A DNA stretch of 64,000 nt from an uncultured Muribaculaceae bacterium (GTDB taxonomy: Bacteria; Bacteroidota; Bacteroidia; Bacteroidales; Muribaculaceae), in contig CAJTWH010000015.1 of the NCBI GenBank assembly GCA_910579995.1, positions 16,238 through 80,237 of the forward strand, given 5' to 3'. Below the pieces are notes generated by a model. That model saw only the letters and a program-made list of their open reading frames with translations, was not told where the DNA came from and did not search any database. The position numbers and the translations under genes were made by a program. Positions 25,121-34,484 of this stretch are shown here, in pieces (position 1 is the stretch's first letter; each line of letters begins with the position of its first letter).

Positions 25121-25930
25121 CTATTTACGATGTATTTTATTATATAAAAACTGCGGAATCAGACCAACAATAATTGGACGTAAGCTATAAATATATTTCC
25201 ATTTAGGTAGTTGTAAGGTTCTTACCGCATATCTTTGCACATAAGAAACATGTAGTTTTCCTTTGAAATTTCGTCTTTTAAACGCGGCTAAATCGTCTCG
25301 CATCATATACAACGGTTCATCCAATATAAATCCTCGATATCCCTTAGCAAAGAGTTTTACCCACAAATGATAATCCTCAACTCTAAGCAGTTTGGGAGAA
25401 ACGCTGTATCCTCCGACTGCATGGTATGCCTGTGTCCTTACCATGCTCGGAGCATGGCAGAAGGGGGTTCTCTTCGCACAAATATCTTTTGCTGGTTCAT
25501 AGCCACCCTTACCTATTCTGAAAGGACCATTTTCATCAAATTGAATCAACGGAGTGCTTACAATTGCATACTCGGGGTGGCTATCTAAAAATTCTAATTC
25601 TTTTTCAAGCCGTGTTGGCAAAGATATATCATCTCCATCCATCCTTGCACAATACTCAGTATCGGCTAACTCAAGACAACGATTAAGTGTATAATTTAAA
25701 CCTTCATTCCTATCATTTCGGATTAATATAACTTTATCCGGATATTTGTTCGCATAATCAGTAGCTATCTGAAAAGTCGAATCTACAGAACCATCATCAC
25801 ATACTATTATTTTAAAACTTTGATAAGTCTGATTTATAATAGAATCAAAAGCCTCTTCCAAAGTGTCTTCACAATTATACACACCCATAAGAATTGAGAC
25901 TCGAGGTTTCGTTTCAGCTTCTGACAACAT
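25121..25930 (-). CDS. Glycosyltransferase family 2 (B copy of a tandem pair)
   Basis: 269 residues with ISILMGVYNCEDTLEEAFDS, VCDDGSVDSTFQIATDY, ARMDGDDISLPTRL, TPFCHAPSMVRTQAYHAVGG and VEDYHLWVKLFAKGYRGF. It is paralogous to the following gene, sharing motifs in the same order and nearly the same C-terminus (YSLRPIIVGLIPQFLYNKIH against YALRPLIVGLLPMSIYTYLH). Ten bases follow before the partner. Different acceptor or linkage specificity is likely, but cannot be read here. Confidence 0.92.
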   Translation of the reverse strand: MLSEAETKPRVSILMGVYNCEDTLEEAFDSIINQTYQSFKIIVCDDGSVDSTFQIATDYANKYPDKVILIRNDRNEGLNYTLNRCLELADTEYCARMDGDDISLPTRLEKELEFLDSHPEYAIVSTPLIQFDENGPFRIGKGGYEPAKDICAKRTPFCHAPSMVRTQAYHAVGGYSVSPKLLRVEDYHLWVKLFAKGYRGFILDEPLYMMRDDLAAFKRRNFKGKLHVSYVQRYAVRTLQLPKWKYIYSLRPIIVGLIPQFLYNKIHRK

Positions 25931-25939
25931 AAACCGAGT

Positions 25940-27031
25940 TTATATTACGTTGTATAATAAGGTAAATAAAAGATACACTATCACAACACGGTTTAGTATT
26001 CTATATTGACCACTTGAATGTAAATTCATATTAAAGAATGGAAATATTGATATCAATGGCAAAAGTTGCCATGATAAATATGCTATTCTATTAGTAAATG
26101 GAGCGTATATGCAAAGCAACCAAATGGCGTTTACAAACAAGTATATATTATAAAAAAAAGTATACGAAGTAGACATATTCGGATTTTTCTTCCTTGCCCA
26201 CCAACCAATAGCAATTGGAATAAAACTATATATTACAAAATCATATCTAAATCCGGATTTTCTCATGACCCCTTCCGAACTCCCCATTAAGTAACCTGCT
26301 CCATGTTCGTCTGTCATTGATCCAAAGAGCGACTGAAAATAGGTGATATGCGCCATAGATATAAACAAACATAAAAACCATAAGGCAATATAGAAGTTTG
26401 TATTCTTATAAAACATACAAATTAACAATGCTGCCACCGGCAATTGCATTGAATGATGGAATCCAAAAGACAATAAAGCCAAAATAAGGCATGTGAATTT
26501 TCTGTCTGGATAATAACTTAAACTTAGCAGGAAAATAGAAGCAGCTGCTCCGGCTTTTATTCCATTGGTTCCAAAAGTATATGTTGAAAAAGCTGCCAAA
26601 TATATTATAAATGCATAGAATGCATCTCTCGGAAATATTCGCTTCAGAGCAAATGCCATACATCCTATATATATACACGCAACTATTACAAAAAAGAATC
26701 GAATATCTATATAATTAATCGCAAGCAGTCGGAATCCATTGTCAAATATTAAATTATCGACACTGAGGTTAGGACCTATATTGTGGAGTTGATAAAAATA
26801 ATACAAATCCTCATAATTTCTCATATCAACGAAAACTCCGGATATGGGACGAAATCCGAGGAAAATTATTATCAAAATAGAAGTTACAATGAGTGATGTA
26901 TTTCTACTTTTGACAACATCTAATTGCCTACAATAAGGATTTCCCAATTCCGCATATTTCAGAACCATGGGAATGGTCAAAATAGTTATTGCGCAAAGAT
27001 AAATTCCTAAATAAAGATGAGCATCAAGCAT
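25940..27031 (-). CDS. EpsG-type polysaccharide polymerase (Wzy-like)
   Basis: 363 residues and about ten membrane helices. EpsG-family marks: FRPISGVFVDMRNYEDLYYF (the family's R...D.Y motif), FGTNGIKAGAAASIFLLSLSYY and a following GFHHSMQLPVAALL with the conserved histidines. It would polymerise repeat units at the periplasmic face. It overlaps the GT2 gene upstream by eight bases. AT-rich. Confidence 0.85.
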   Translation of the reverse strand: MLDAHLYLGIYLCAITILTIPMVLKYAELGNPYCRQLDVVKSRNTSLIVTSILIIIFLGFRPISGVFVDMRNYEDLYYFYQLHNIGPNLSVDNLIFDNGFRLLAINYIDIRFFFVIVACIYIGCMAFALKRIFPRDAFYAFIIYLAAFSTYTFGTNGIKAGAAASIFLLSLSYYPDRKFTCLILALLSFGFHHSMQLPVAALLICMFYKNTNFYIALWFLCLFISMAHITYFQSLFGSMTDEHGAGYLMGSSEGVMRKSGFRYDFVIYSFIPIAIGWWARKKNPNMSTSYTFFYNIYLFVNAIWLLCIYAPFTNRIAYLSWQLLPLISIFPFFNMNLHSSGQYRILNRVVIVYLLFTLLYNVI

Positions 27032-28034
27032 TTTGGTCTTGGGGAGCTGTTATCCTATATTTCTTTACAGAATAAACATACTGTAGCAGCAATGTCATTC
27101 TAAACCGTATCGAATAATAAATCAATTTATCTTTAAGAGATAACTTAGTATGTGACAAATCAACATTCTGCAAATTTGATAGATTTAAAATCTCCTTAAT
27201 TTTATTATATTTATGGGTTTCGGATGAAGTGAATAAAAGATTAAATAGGAACTTTATATTCGAAAACTTCACCAATTCAATTACGTCTTTAATTGTTTCA
27301 TCGTCATACCCCCAGTGGCTCAGAATCGAACGAGTGTAATCGATACGTCTATTAACAAATGACAAAGTATTGATATCAAACGCTTTGCTTAGGGTTATTC
27401 GAGGTCTATTAACATAATGATAACCAGCACTGTCTGATACTTTGATTATCGGAGAAAGTCTGAGTACTCTTGACATAAACTCACAGTCTTCTATGAGATA
27501 TAATCCACGTTCATATTTGAGCCCTTTCTCAATAATAAATTGTCTTCTAAAAAGTTTGTTCCATGCAAAATCCACGAACTTCAATAAACTTTTGGCAGGA
27601 ATATCCTTAGATGATTGAGGTTTAAAAACCGATTGGGCTATCTTTGAATTATTACAATCCCTATGCTCGGTAGTAAATCCGGAAATTAAGACATCTGGAG
27701 AATCTGTCGCTAAACAAGATACCAAGTCTGAATAATAACTCTGTTCTATATAATCATCACTGTCAAAAAAATGAACATAATCCCCGGAAACGAAATTCAA
27801 ACCATAATTTCTGGCATCAGATAATCCTCCATTAGATTTGGACACAACTCTGACTCGCGAATCTTTTACAGCATAAAATTTGGCGATTTCAGCACTATTG
27901 TCTTTTGTCCCATCATCAACCACAATGAGTTCCCAATTACCGTAATCCTGCGACAAAACAGACTCTATGGCCTCTCCTATGAATTTTTCCACACCGTATG
28001 CCGGCATGACTATTGAAATTAATGGATTTTTCAT
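27024..28034 (-). CDS. Glycosyltransferase family 2
   Basis: 336 residues. GT-A domain with ISIVMPAYGVEKFIGEAIESVLSQDY, VVDDGTKDNSAEIA, RVVSKSNGGLSDARNYGLN and the metal motif HFFDSDDYIEQSYY. The C-terminal third is helical and Lys/Leu-rich, as in capsule GT2 proteins. Starts inside the previous gene's end (four-base overlap) and ends eight bases into the polymerase gene. Confidence 0.92.
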   Translation of the reverse strand: MKNPLISIVMPAYGVEKFIGEAIESVLSQDYGNWELIVVDDGTKDNSAEIAKFYAVKDSRVRVVSKSNGGLSDARNYGLNFVSGDYVHFFDSDDYIEQSYYSDLVSCLATDSPDVLISGFTTEHRDCNNSKIAQSVFKPQSSKDIPAKSLLKFVDFAWNKLFRRQFIIEKGLKYERGLYLIEDCEFMSRVLRLSPIIKVSDSAGYHYVNRPRITLSKAFDINTLSFVNRRIDYTRSILSHWGYDDETIKDVIELVKFSNIKFLFNLLFTSSETHKYNKIKEILNLSNLQNVDLSHTKLSLKDKLIYYSIRFRMTLLLQYVYSVKKYRITAPQDQNA

Positions 28035-29149
28035 AGTAAGACAAATGCTTCAAATTGATTTATGCCATTTTCCTTAGAGAAAAACGAAGACCTTGACACT
28101 GCAGATCTTTTCATCAATTCTAATTTCTGAGGATTATCCATTATCTCGGTAATACCACTGTAAAGAGCCTTTTCGTTGTTATTAACAATAATTCCAGCCA
28201 TTGTATCACCAAATATTTCACTCATCCCGGCACAATCGGTTGTGAGAACTGGTGTACCATTTATTATAGATTCGGTTACTGCGGTGCTATATCCTTCAAT
28301 CAAAGACGAACATACATACAAATCCATCTTCGAAACATATTTATGTGGATTTTCTTCAAAACCTAAGAATGTAACATTACTCTCAAGACCATTTTTTTTA
28401 GATAAGGCAAATAGTTCATCCATAAGTTCACCGACTCCAATCACATATAAATGCCATTTGGAATATCCAGTAAGTCTTACTTCTCCTAATACATTCAAAA
28501 GCCTATCAAAGGATTTAACCGGCGTTAATCGTCCTACTGTTATCATGTTTAGTGTCCCATTCCTATTTATTTCAAGTTCAATAGGCTCACTTGCCTGTTT
28601 CCGGATATAATCAGGCTCAATTACGTTATAAACAGTCGTAACTTTAATTTCTTCCGGCAACCATCGTTCTACAGATTTCTTCACCACATCCGAAACCGAG
28701 GCTATACCATCAAACCTTTTACAACATTCGACAAACTCATTCAGATTTTTATAACCCCTCGCCGCTATATTGCAATCACTAAGAGTTGTATGAATCCAAG
28801 AGAATTTTTTAGTTTTCTGATTAGTACATCCACTGATTATCCTGCTTGGCCCACCTTCCCTAAACGCAATCTCAATATCATAATCATCTTTAATAAATAA
28901 TCTGTGTAATAACTTAGGTGATAAAAGCTTCATCAATACACTTATACCCCTGAATGCTTTGCGATTGAATACACTTGAATATTTTATATTCGGATTAATT
29001 CTCTTTCGATTAGGTCCGGAATTAAATATTGTTCGGATTTCTATATTATATTTTTGCGGATCAAGAGCATTTGCTAAATTAACCAACACTCTTTCAGCAC
29101 CACCATTTCCTAAATCAAAATGAAAAAAAAGTATATTGATTTTTTTCAT
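28031..29149 (-). CDS. Glycosyltransferase family 4
   Basis: 372 residues. N-terminal GT-B motif NILFFHFDLGNGGAERVLVNLANAL; C-terminal half with VGRLTPVKSFDRLLNVL and SSLIEGYSTAVTESIINGTPVLTTDCAGMSEIFG, carrying the E-x7-E site. It resembles the amylovoran/CPS GT4 type acting on lipid-linked acceptors. Overlaps both neighbours by four bases (ATGA at the upstream junction), so translation is probably coupled. Confidence 0.92.
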   Translation of the reverse strand: MKKINILFFHFDLGNGGAERVLVNLANALDPQKYNIEIRTIFNSGPNRKRINPNIKYSSVFNRKAFRGISVLMKLLSPKLLHRLFIKDDYDIEIAFREGGPSRIISGCTNQKTKKFSWIHTTLSDCNIAARGYKNLNEFVECCKRFDGIASVSDVVKKSVERWLPEEIKVTTVYNVIEPDYIRKQASEPIELEINRNGTLNMITVGRLTPVKSFDRLLNVLGEVRLTGYSKWHLYVIGVGELMDELFALSKKNGLESNVTFLGFEENPHKYVSKMDLYVCSSLIEGYSTAVTESIINGTPVLTTDCAGMSEIFGDTMAGIIVNNNEKALYSGITEIMDNPQKLELMKRSAVSRSSFFSKENGINQFEAFVLL

Positions 29150-30171
29150 ATTACACTTTCAAAGGCTTTGATAATTTCAGTTCGAACATTTGCGAAGTTA
29201 TCGTGCTTACGGGCAAGAAATTCATCGATTCTTAAATCATCTTCACTTTCGACAAGATGTATATATCCACATTCTTTAATCCATCTGAAACACTCTTTAA
29301 CCTTGAAGTTGGAATTTCTAAACACAATGGCGGGAGTCCCCGTAATAAAAGCGAATATCATTCCATGCAACCTGTCTGTAACTACGAGTTTACTTGTTCT
29401 AAACTGCATCCACAATTTTTCGAGTTCGGAATATTTCTGAGACTCATCATAACGATCGCCGCCGATATGTGTATCATAAAACCGTACCTCCAGTCCCATT
29501 TTCCCCACATTATCTATAACCCGCCGATACATCGAATCATTATCTGCTTTCTCGTCATCATTACGCATACAGCAAGTCACAATATTCTTACGATTAACAG
29601 TTGAAATCCGTTGGTCCAGAGTCATTACTATATCAGGTGTTAATCTGACGTCGACGGTTGGATAAAGTCTTTTCATCGTTTGATAGGAAACTTGCTCCCT
29701 GGCCATCATAAGCAAATCTTTATGACAGCCATAGACTTTCCGGCTATACTTTAAAAGCCATTGTGCTTCATTGGTACTTGAATAATCTATAGTCTGGGGA
29801 AATAGAATAATTCGATTCTTCTTGAAAGATTCAACTACCATGAGCCTATGAAGTTCTATGTCTCCATACATATCCCCCATGTTGCCACCCCCAACTATTG
29901 TTATAATATCTTTAGGCCCGATTGAGCTTTTCAACCAATGTATAGCAGGTTGCGTATCAGCAGCTGGTATTTCTATGACTTCATATTCCGGAAATTTACT
30001 GCTTAAGAACTCCCTTTGAGCAAATGTGATAGCCACATCACCTAAATTCCCATAGTCTGCCGCAAGAAATATAAAACATCTCGGTTTCGAAGACCTATTG
30101 GGGTGATTTTTGTATCTATGTAATACACGATATAATCTAAGAGTATAATATAAACGAAAGTAATAATTCAT
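29146..30171 (-). CDS. Polysaccharide pyruvyl transferase family protein (first in window order)
   Basis: 341 residues. Family marks: FLAADYGNLGDVAITFAQREFL near the N-terminus, IITIVGGGNMGDMYGD, and the conserved end VVTDRLHGMIFAFITGTPAIVFRNS. Such enzymes (WcaK, EpsI, EpsO) add a ketal-linked pyruvate from PEP, giving the polymer negative charge. There is a second family member at 32152, so two modifications, or one transferase and one repurposed paralogue, are possible. Confidence 0.88.
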   Translation of the reverse strand: MNYYFRLYYTLRLYRVLHRYKNHPNRSSKPRCFIFLAADYGNLGDVAITFAQREFLSSKFPEYEVIEIPAADTQPAIHWLKSSIGPKDIITIVGGGNMGDMYGDIELHRLMVVESFKKNRIILFPQTIDYSSTNEAQWLLKYSRKVYGCHKDLLMMAREQVSYQTMKRLYPTVDVRLTPDIVMTLDQRISTVNRKNIVTCCMRNDDEKADNDSMYRRVIDNVGKMGLEVRFYDTHIGGDRYDESQKYSELEKLWMQFRTSKLVVTDRLHGMIFAFITGTPAIVFRNSNFKVKECFRWIKECGYIHLVESEDDLRIDEFLARKHDNFANVRTEIIKAFESVI

Positions 30172-31190
30172 ATAGACCTATTCCGCCTTATAAAATTTAG
30201 TAGATTTATTTTTGACGATAATACTGTTATAGCAAATCTATAGCCAACGTATCTCAACATCAAGCCAAAACGTTTGACGTCAGCTCTTCGAATGTTCCTT
30301 GGATTAACATTCTTTTTCCATAATGCAATCACCTCTTTGTAAATAATTTTGTCTGAAGAAGATTTGGTTGATTGCATTAAGTATGGTATAAGTATATAAT
30401 CGTAAATTCTTGTGGTTATATAATTATCTATGTATTCGCCAATTACAAGTGAGGTAGATTTCTCGTATTTTTTTAGATATTCGTATGTTAGTCTGAAATT
30501 TTTCCATAATAGACCAAGAGGCTTCTTATTGTCACTTAATCTATATCCACTTGACAAATCATTTACAATAACATATTTTGCGTCGTTTACAATAATTGCA
30601 CTCCCTGCAACCTGAATATAATCCATTATAAATACACGATCTTCGCCTAGGGTTAAGTTATGGTTGAATCGCAATTGATATTTTTTTATCAAATCACCCT
30701 TAAAACGCTTAGCGGGCACAAAGAAGCAATACGGATTTTCAGGCATCATATTACATAAATGACCGATAATCTCTTGACTACCATTGAGACAGATTGGAGA
30801 AAAATTAATTTTCTCATATTTTTTGAAATCTGATGTCCTTGAATATGAGTCAATAACTAAATCATACGACTTTAAGTTGGGTTTAAGAAAGTTCGAGATA
30901 TAATCCGATGGAATGATATCATCATCATCAATGAAAAAAATGTATTCTCCACTCGCATTGCTTAAGCCTATATTTCGAGCGTTACTGACGCCACCGTTTG
31001 GTACATCAAAAATTTTTAATCTAATGTCGTCAAAACTTGAGAGGATTTCACTCGTTTCGTCAGTTGAACCATCATTGATTATTAATAGTTCAAAATTGCT
31101 ATAATCCTGAGCTACTACCTGTTTGTATATCCGTTGGATAAACTGAGCTCGGTTATATGTGGTGATTATTATAGAGACCTTTACCATCAA
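30168..31190 (-). CDS. Glycosyltransferase family 2
   Basis: 340 residues. VSIIITTYNRAQFIQRIYKQVV, LLIINDGSTDETSEI, VPNGGVSNARNIGLSNASGE and the metal motif FFIDDDDIIPSDY define a GT-A GT2. The C-terminus is rich in Tyr, Lys and Ile and may sit on the membrane. Overlaps upstream and downstream genes by four bases each. Confidence 0.92.
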   Translation of the reverse strand: MMVKVSIIITTYNRAQFIQRIYKQVVAQDYSNFELLIINDGSTDETSEILSSFDDIRLKIFDVPNGGVSNARNIGLSNASGEYIFFIDDDDIIPSDYISNFLKPNLKSYDLVIDSYSRTSDFKKYEKINFSPICLNGSQEIIGHLCNMMPENPYCFFVPAKRFKGDLIKKYQLRFNHNLTLGEDRVFIMDYIQVAGSAIIVNDAKYVIVNDLSSGYRLSDNKKPLGLLWKNFRLTYEYLKKYEKSTSLVIGEYIDNYITTRIYDYILIPYLMQSTKSSSDKIIYKEVIALWKKNVNPRNIRRADVKRFGLMLRYVGYRFAITVLSSKINLLNFIRRNRSI

Positions 31191-32149
31191 TACTTGTGTT
31201 TAATGCGCATAACAAATTGGAATACTCTAACACTTACGCCCAATGAAGAAAACAAGCCTATCAGTCTTGTCTTTAAATTAATTCTTCGTTGAGATATCGA
31301 CTTCAAGAATATCACTAATCTAAATTGATTTATTGTTTTTTGGAAATCGGCATTACTTACACCTTCAGACAAAGTTAACTCCATTACAGACCTCAAATTT
31401 ATCAACCTATTACTCAGTCTCAATCTATTAAACAATCCAGACTCCTCAGCTAATATCAATTGCCGTACCGGCCATACTTGAGCTGCTTTTTCGAATGTAA
31501 TTGAAGTTAGAATTGAATCAGGATTAGCCCTATTATAATGATACAGCGGACGTTGGACGAAGGAAACCTTCTTGGCTTCACATAGGGCTCTGAAAATAAA
31601 TAGTTTGTCTTCTTGGAAATTTATATGAGGAGCAAAATCAACTTTTCCCTTTATTATATCACTTTTTATAAGTTTGTTCCAACAAACGCCCCAGAAAGCT
31701 CCTTCGGCTAATTCTAATTTTAAGTCCTGTAATGTCATTCCACAGAATGCACGATGTGAGACTATCTTTGTTTGTTCATCGTATTCTTCAAAATAATCAC
31801 AAATTACAATATCAGCCTTTGTAGAAATAGCATTGATAAACATTTCTGATAAGTAATCTGGTTCAACCCGGTCATCAGGGTCAACATGTATCAAATATTT
31901 TCCATTAGAAACATTCAATCCAAATTGTCTTGCCGAGGCAACTCCATTATTGTCTTTTCGAAAATATTTAAATCTTGAGTCTTCGTCACAAAATTTTTTA
32001 CAAATTTTTTCGGATTGGTCTGTACTACCATCATTTACCAAAATCACTTCATAATTCGTAAATAGATTATTTTTAATGCTCAATAAAGAGTCATATAAAA
32101 ACCTCTCTTGATTGTAGATTGGAACTATTATTGAAATATCGGGTACCAT
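31187..32149 (-). CDS. Glycosyltransferase family 2
   Basis: 320 residues. ISIIVPIYNQERFLYDSLLSI, LVNDGSTDQSEKICKKF, DNNGVASARQFGLNVSNGKY and HVDPDDRVEPDYLSEMF (the DXD-type motif). Later IVICDYFEEYDEQTKIV and FWGVCWNKLI are typical of capsule GT2 proteins. Sits two bases after the pyruvyl transferase-family gene. Confidence 0.92.
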   Translation of the reverse strand: MVPDISIIVPIYNQERFLYDSLLSIKNNLFTNYEVILVNDGSTDQSEKICKKFCDEDSRFKYFRKDNNGVASARQFGLNVSNGKYLIHVDPDDRVEPDYLSEMFINAISTKADIVICDYFEEYDEQTKIVSHRAFCGMTLQDLKLELAEGAFWGVCWNKLIKSDIIKGKVDFAPHINFQEDKLFIFRALCEAKKVSFVQRPLYHYNRANPDSILTSITFEKAAQVWPVRQLILAEESGLFNRLRLSNRLINLRSVMELTLSEGVSNADFQKTINQFRLVIFLKSISQRRINLKTRLIGLFSSLGVSVRVFQFVMRIKHKY

Positions 32150-32151
32150 AT

Positions 32152-33261
32152 TTAACGTAAAGCTTCACACAAAAAAGAAAATGATTTTTCTTTACTTTGT
32201 TCGATTAACTGTATAGTGTTTTCTGAAATCCGGTAATCCTTATCTTTAGAGTAAGACTCAATACAATCAATAAAGTGATTCCCAATATCAAATTTCTCTA
32301 TCAATGTACTAAAGCGTGCATTTCCTCTCTCTACATTTCCTACAAATATGAATGGCTTTTTGAATATAAGACAGAACACGCAACCATGGAAACTATCAGT
32401 AATAACAAACTTTGACTTATCAATTGCTTGTAGCCACTCTTCCAACGAACATTTCCTTTCTTGTGCTTGACGTTTATTTAATTCATGAACAGACATCTTT
32501 AAATCATTAGAAACTTTACTAATCAAGTTTGTCGTTTCTATATTTGAATCCAATATATAACTGACAACTTCAAATTGATTAGATGATTTGTTCTTATCAT
32601 ATAGACGGCGGTAATCTTGTGCACTTAGGAGCATTGTAGGATCAATTACCCATGAAGACTTACATCCGGTATTTTTTAATAGTAAATCAACTCCACTGCT
32701 TTCTCTGACAGATATTCTTTTGAATTTTGACAAGGCTGCGGCTATCTCCGATGTTTCATTGGGTGTATATTCCCATTTATCTACACCTAAAGATGCAGCA
32801 TACGCTATTCTTAACAACTTCTTGCCATTTACTTTACGTAAAAACACGTCTGACACAAACTCTGTCTTCCATAAAAGGTGGATATACTGTTTTCGCCATA
32901 TCTGGTCACTACCTACTATAATTGAATCATAATCAGAGTTATTCAAATCTTCGAAGGTTGAAATGTATTTTGCCTTGAACTGTTTATTCTTGAAACTATC
33001 TAAACCACCATAAATCTTCTCGTGGTTTTTCCGAAATTCTTTTTCCGCAAAAACTGGTATATCGTTTTTCCCAGTTAAACGTCGTAAAAACCGGTAGGCC
33101 CATACTATTGGAAGTATCATTTTTTTATGCCCTTGTTGTTGCTTTGGCATAAGTATTTCAACCGAATGTCCCATTTGTACCAAGACTGTTTGCATAGCCC
33201 AAGCTTGGAGAATACCTCCATAATTGTAATGTAGGGGCAATGTCAAAATCGCTATTTTCAT
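32152..33261 (-). CDS. Polysaccharide pyruvyl transferase family protein (second member)
   Basis: 369 residues. ILTLPLHYNYGGILQAWAMQTVL at the N-terminus, IIVGSDQIWRKQY, and the conserved DSFHGCVFCLIFKKPFIFVGN. The GSDQIW form is common in Bacteroidales capsule loci. The catalysed reaction is probably pyruvylation, but some relatives have other roles. Its ATG overlaps the stop of the broken acyltransferase gene (ATGA), so it once depended on that gene's translation for coupling. Confidence 0.86.
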   Translation of the reverse strand: MKIAILTLPLHYNYGGILQAWAMQTVLVQMGHSVEILMPKQQQGHKKMILPIVWAYRFLRRLTGKNDIPVFAEKEFRKNHEKIYGGLDSFKNKQFKAKYISTFEDLNNSDYDSIIVGSDQIWRKQYIHLLWKTEFVSDVFLRKVNGKKLLRIAYAASLGVDKWEYTPNETSEIAAALSKFKRISVRESSGVDLLLKNTGCKSSWVIDPTMLLSAQDYRRLYDKNKSSNQFEVVSYILDSNIETTNLISKVSNDLKMSVHELNKRQAQERKCSLEEWLQAIDKSKFVITDSFHGCVFCLIFKKPFIFVGNVERGNARFSTLIEKFDIGNHFIDCIESYSKDKDYRISENTIQLIEQSKEKSFSFLCEALR

Positions 33262-33606
33262 TTATGTCCCAAATTAATGATTTTGAATATTGGTAAAAAA
33301 AAAGACCTAACGCTGGCCAATACTGTAGTTATGAAAATTATAAGCAGACTAATATAAGCCAAAACCGACGTAAATTTATACAATTTTATATCATTGCAGT
33401 TTTCTCTGATATATAGCAATAGTGTCTGTCAATAAGAAAATATCCACTTATAGCAGTAAACAGAGGTACTGCAATGGTGATTATTTGCAGTATAAACTCT
33501 TAGAATATAACTCTAAGCAAGATAATCCTGATATGGCACGCGTATAAATCCCGACAACAAAAATTATCGCAATTCCACACAGAAAATCAAAATATGTATC
33601 CCCGCC
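33258..33606 (-). pseudogene. Remnant of an acyltransferase-3 membrane gene
   Basis: Three reading frames together give an acyltransferase-3 outline. Next to the SDR gene (33600 downward) the strand reads DTYFDFLCGIAIIFVVGIYT then RAISGLSCLELYSK, then stops at 33481-33483. In the next frame follows IITIAVPLFTAISGYFLIDR, which matches the family's second helix (PLFLAISGYFL). A further frame gives a hydrophobic tail (AYISLLIIFITTVLASV) whose stop overlaps the following gene's start. Full-length relatives are about 330-380 residues, so most of the middle is deleted. No start codon is evident. Confidence 0.8.
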
Positions 33607-33608
33607 TA

Positions 33609-34481
33609 TCAGAACCCATATTTTATATCATCGAATGTTATAACGCCGGCACCGCCTGTCATCGGCACTATCGCGCCTACAATCGTACGACCAAGATCGG
33701 ATACAAGAATTACAGCCATGTTGGCAATCTCTTCAGGCATCGTATATCGACCCAAAGGATTGGTGGGTAAATCAATATTCTTTTGCCCTTCAGCAAGGAG
33801 CATTGGCGTGGCTGTCGGGCCGGGCGCAATACCGTTTACGACAATTCCTTTCCCAATCAAAGATTTCGCCATGCCGAGTGTCAAACCTCTTATGCCCCAT
33901 TTGCTCAATGTATAAGCCGAGGCTGCCGGTCGGAATGAACTTGAACTGCAGATGTTAAGAATATTGCCTTTAATCCCTTGTGATACGAAATATCTGGCGA
34001 CAGCCTGAGACAACATAAATGCGCCTCTGAGATTCGTATTCAAAACTTTGTCAAATTCTTCTTCTGACCCGGTTCCAAATTGACAACCAAGAGTCCCGGC
34101 ATTATTTACCAATATGTCAAATTTGGGAGTAAGCGTAAGGATATCTGCAACAACCTTGTCATAATCGTTAGATAATGACAAATCAAGTTGAATAAAGTGT
34201 ATTCGCTCTACAAACTCGGGATATTCTGAAACGATAGATTGCTTTACTGACATCCATTTCGAAGAGCTACGCCCGGCAATCACAACGTTTGCGCCTGCAT
34301 TAAGAAATGCCTTGGCTATAGATAATCCTATACCAGAAGTGCCACCGGTTATAAAAGCACTTCTGCCATCCAAGAGATTGTTCTTTGAAAGAGATACGAC
34401 ATTGGCCACTACATTGTTGGTAATTCGTGGTGTCGTTATTCTTTCTAGATATCGCCCGATTCGGTTTAATACACTTCTCAT
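33609..34481 (-). CDS. Short-chain dehydrogenase/reductase
   Basis: 290 residues. Classical SDR: cofactor motif ITGGTSGIGLSIA, VIAGRSS, structural NNAG in DILVNNAGTLG, catalytic Ser (ICSSSSF) and YxxxK in SAYTLSKWGIRG, and PGPTATPM. An N-terminal extension of about 35 residues (RIGRYLERITTPRITN) precedes the Rossmann fold. It follows the MenD-like gene by three bases; the two may act in sequence on an unusual sugar or acyl group. Confidence 0.88.
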   Translation of the reverse strand: MRSVLNRIGRYLERITTPRITNNVVANVVSLSKNNLLDGRSAFITGGTSGIGLSIAKAFLNAGANVVIAGRSSSKWMSVKQSIVSEYPEFVERIHFIQLDLSLSNDYDKVVADILTLTPKFDILVNNAGTLGCQFGTGSEEEFDKVLNTNLRGAFMLSQAVARYFVSQGIKGNILNICSSSSFRPAASAYTLSKWGIRGLTLGMAKSLIGKGIVVNGIAPGPTATPMLLAEGQKNIDLPTNPLGRYTMPEEIANMAVILVSDLGRTIVGAIVPMTGGAGVITFDDIKYGF

Positions 34482-34484
34482 GAT

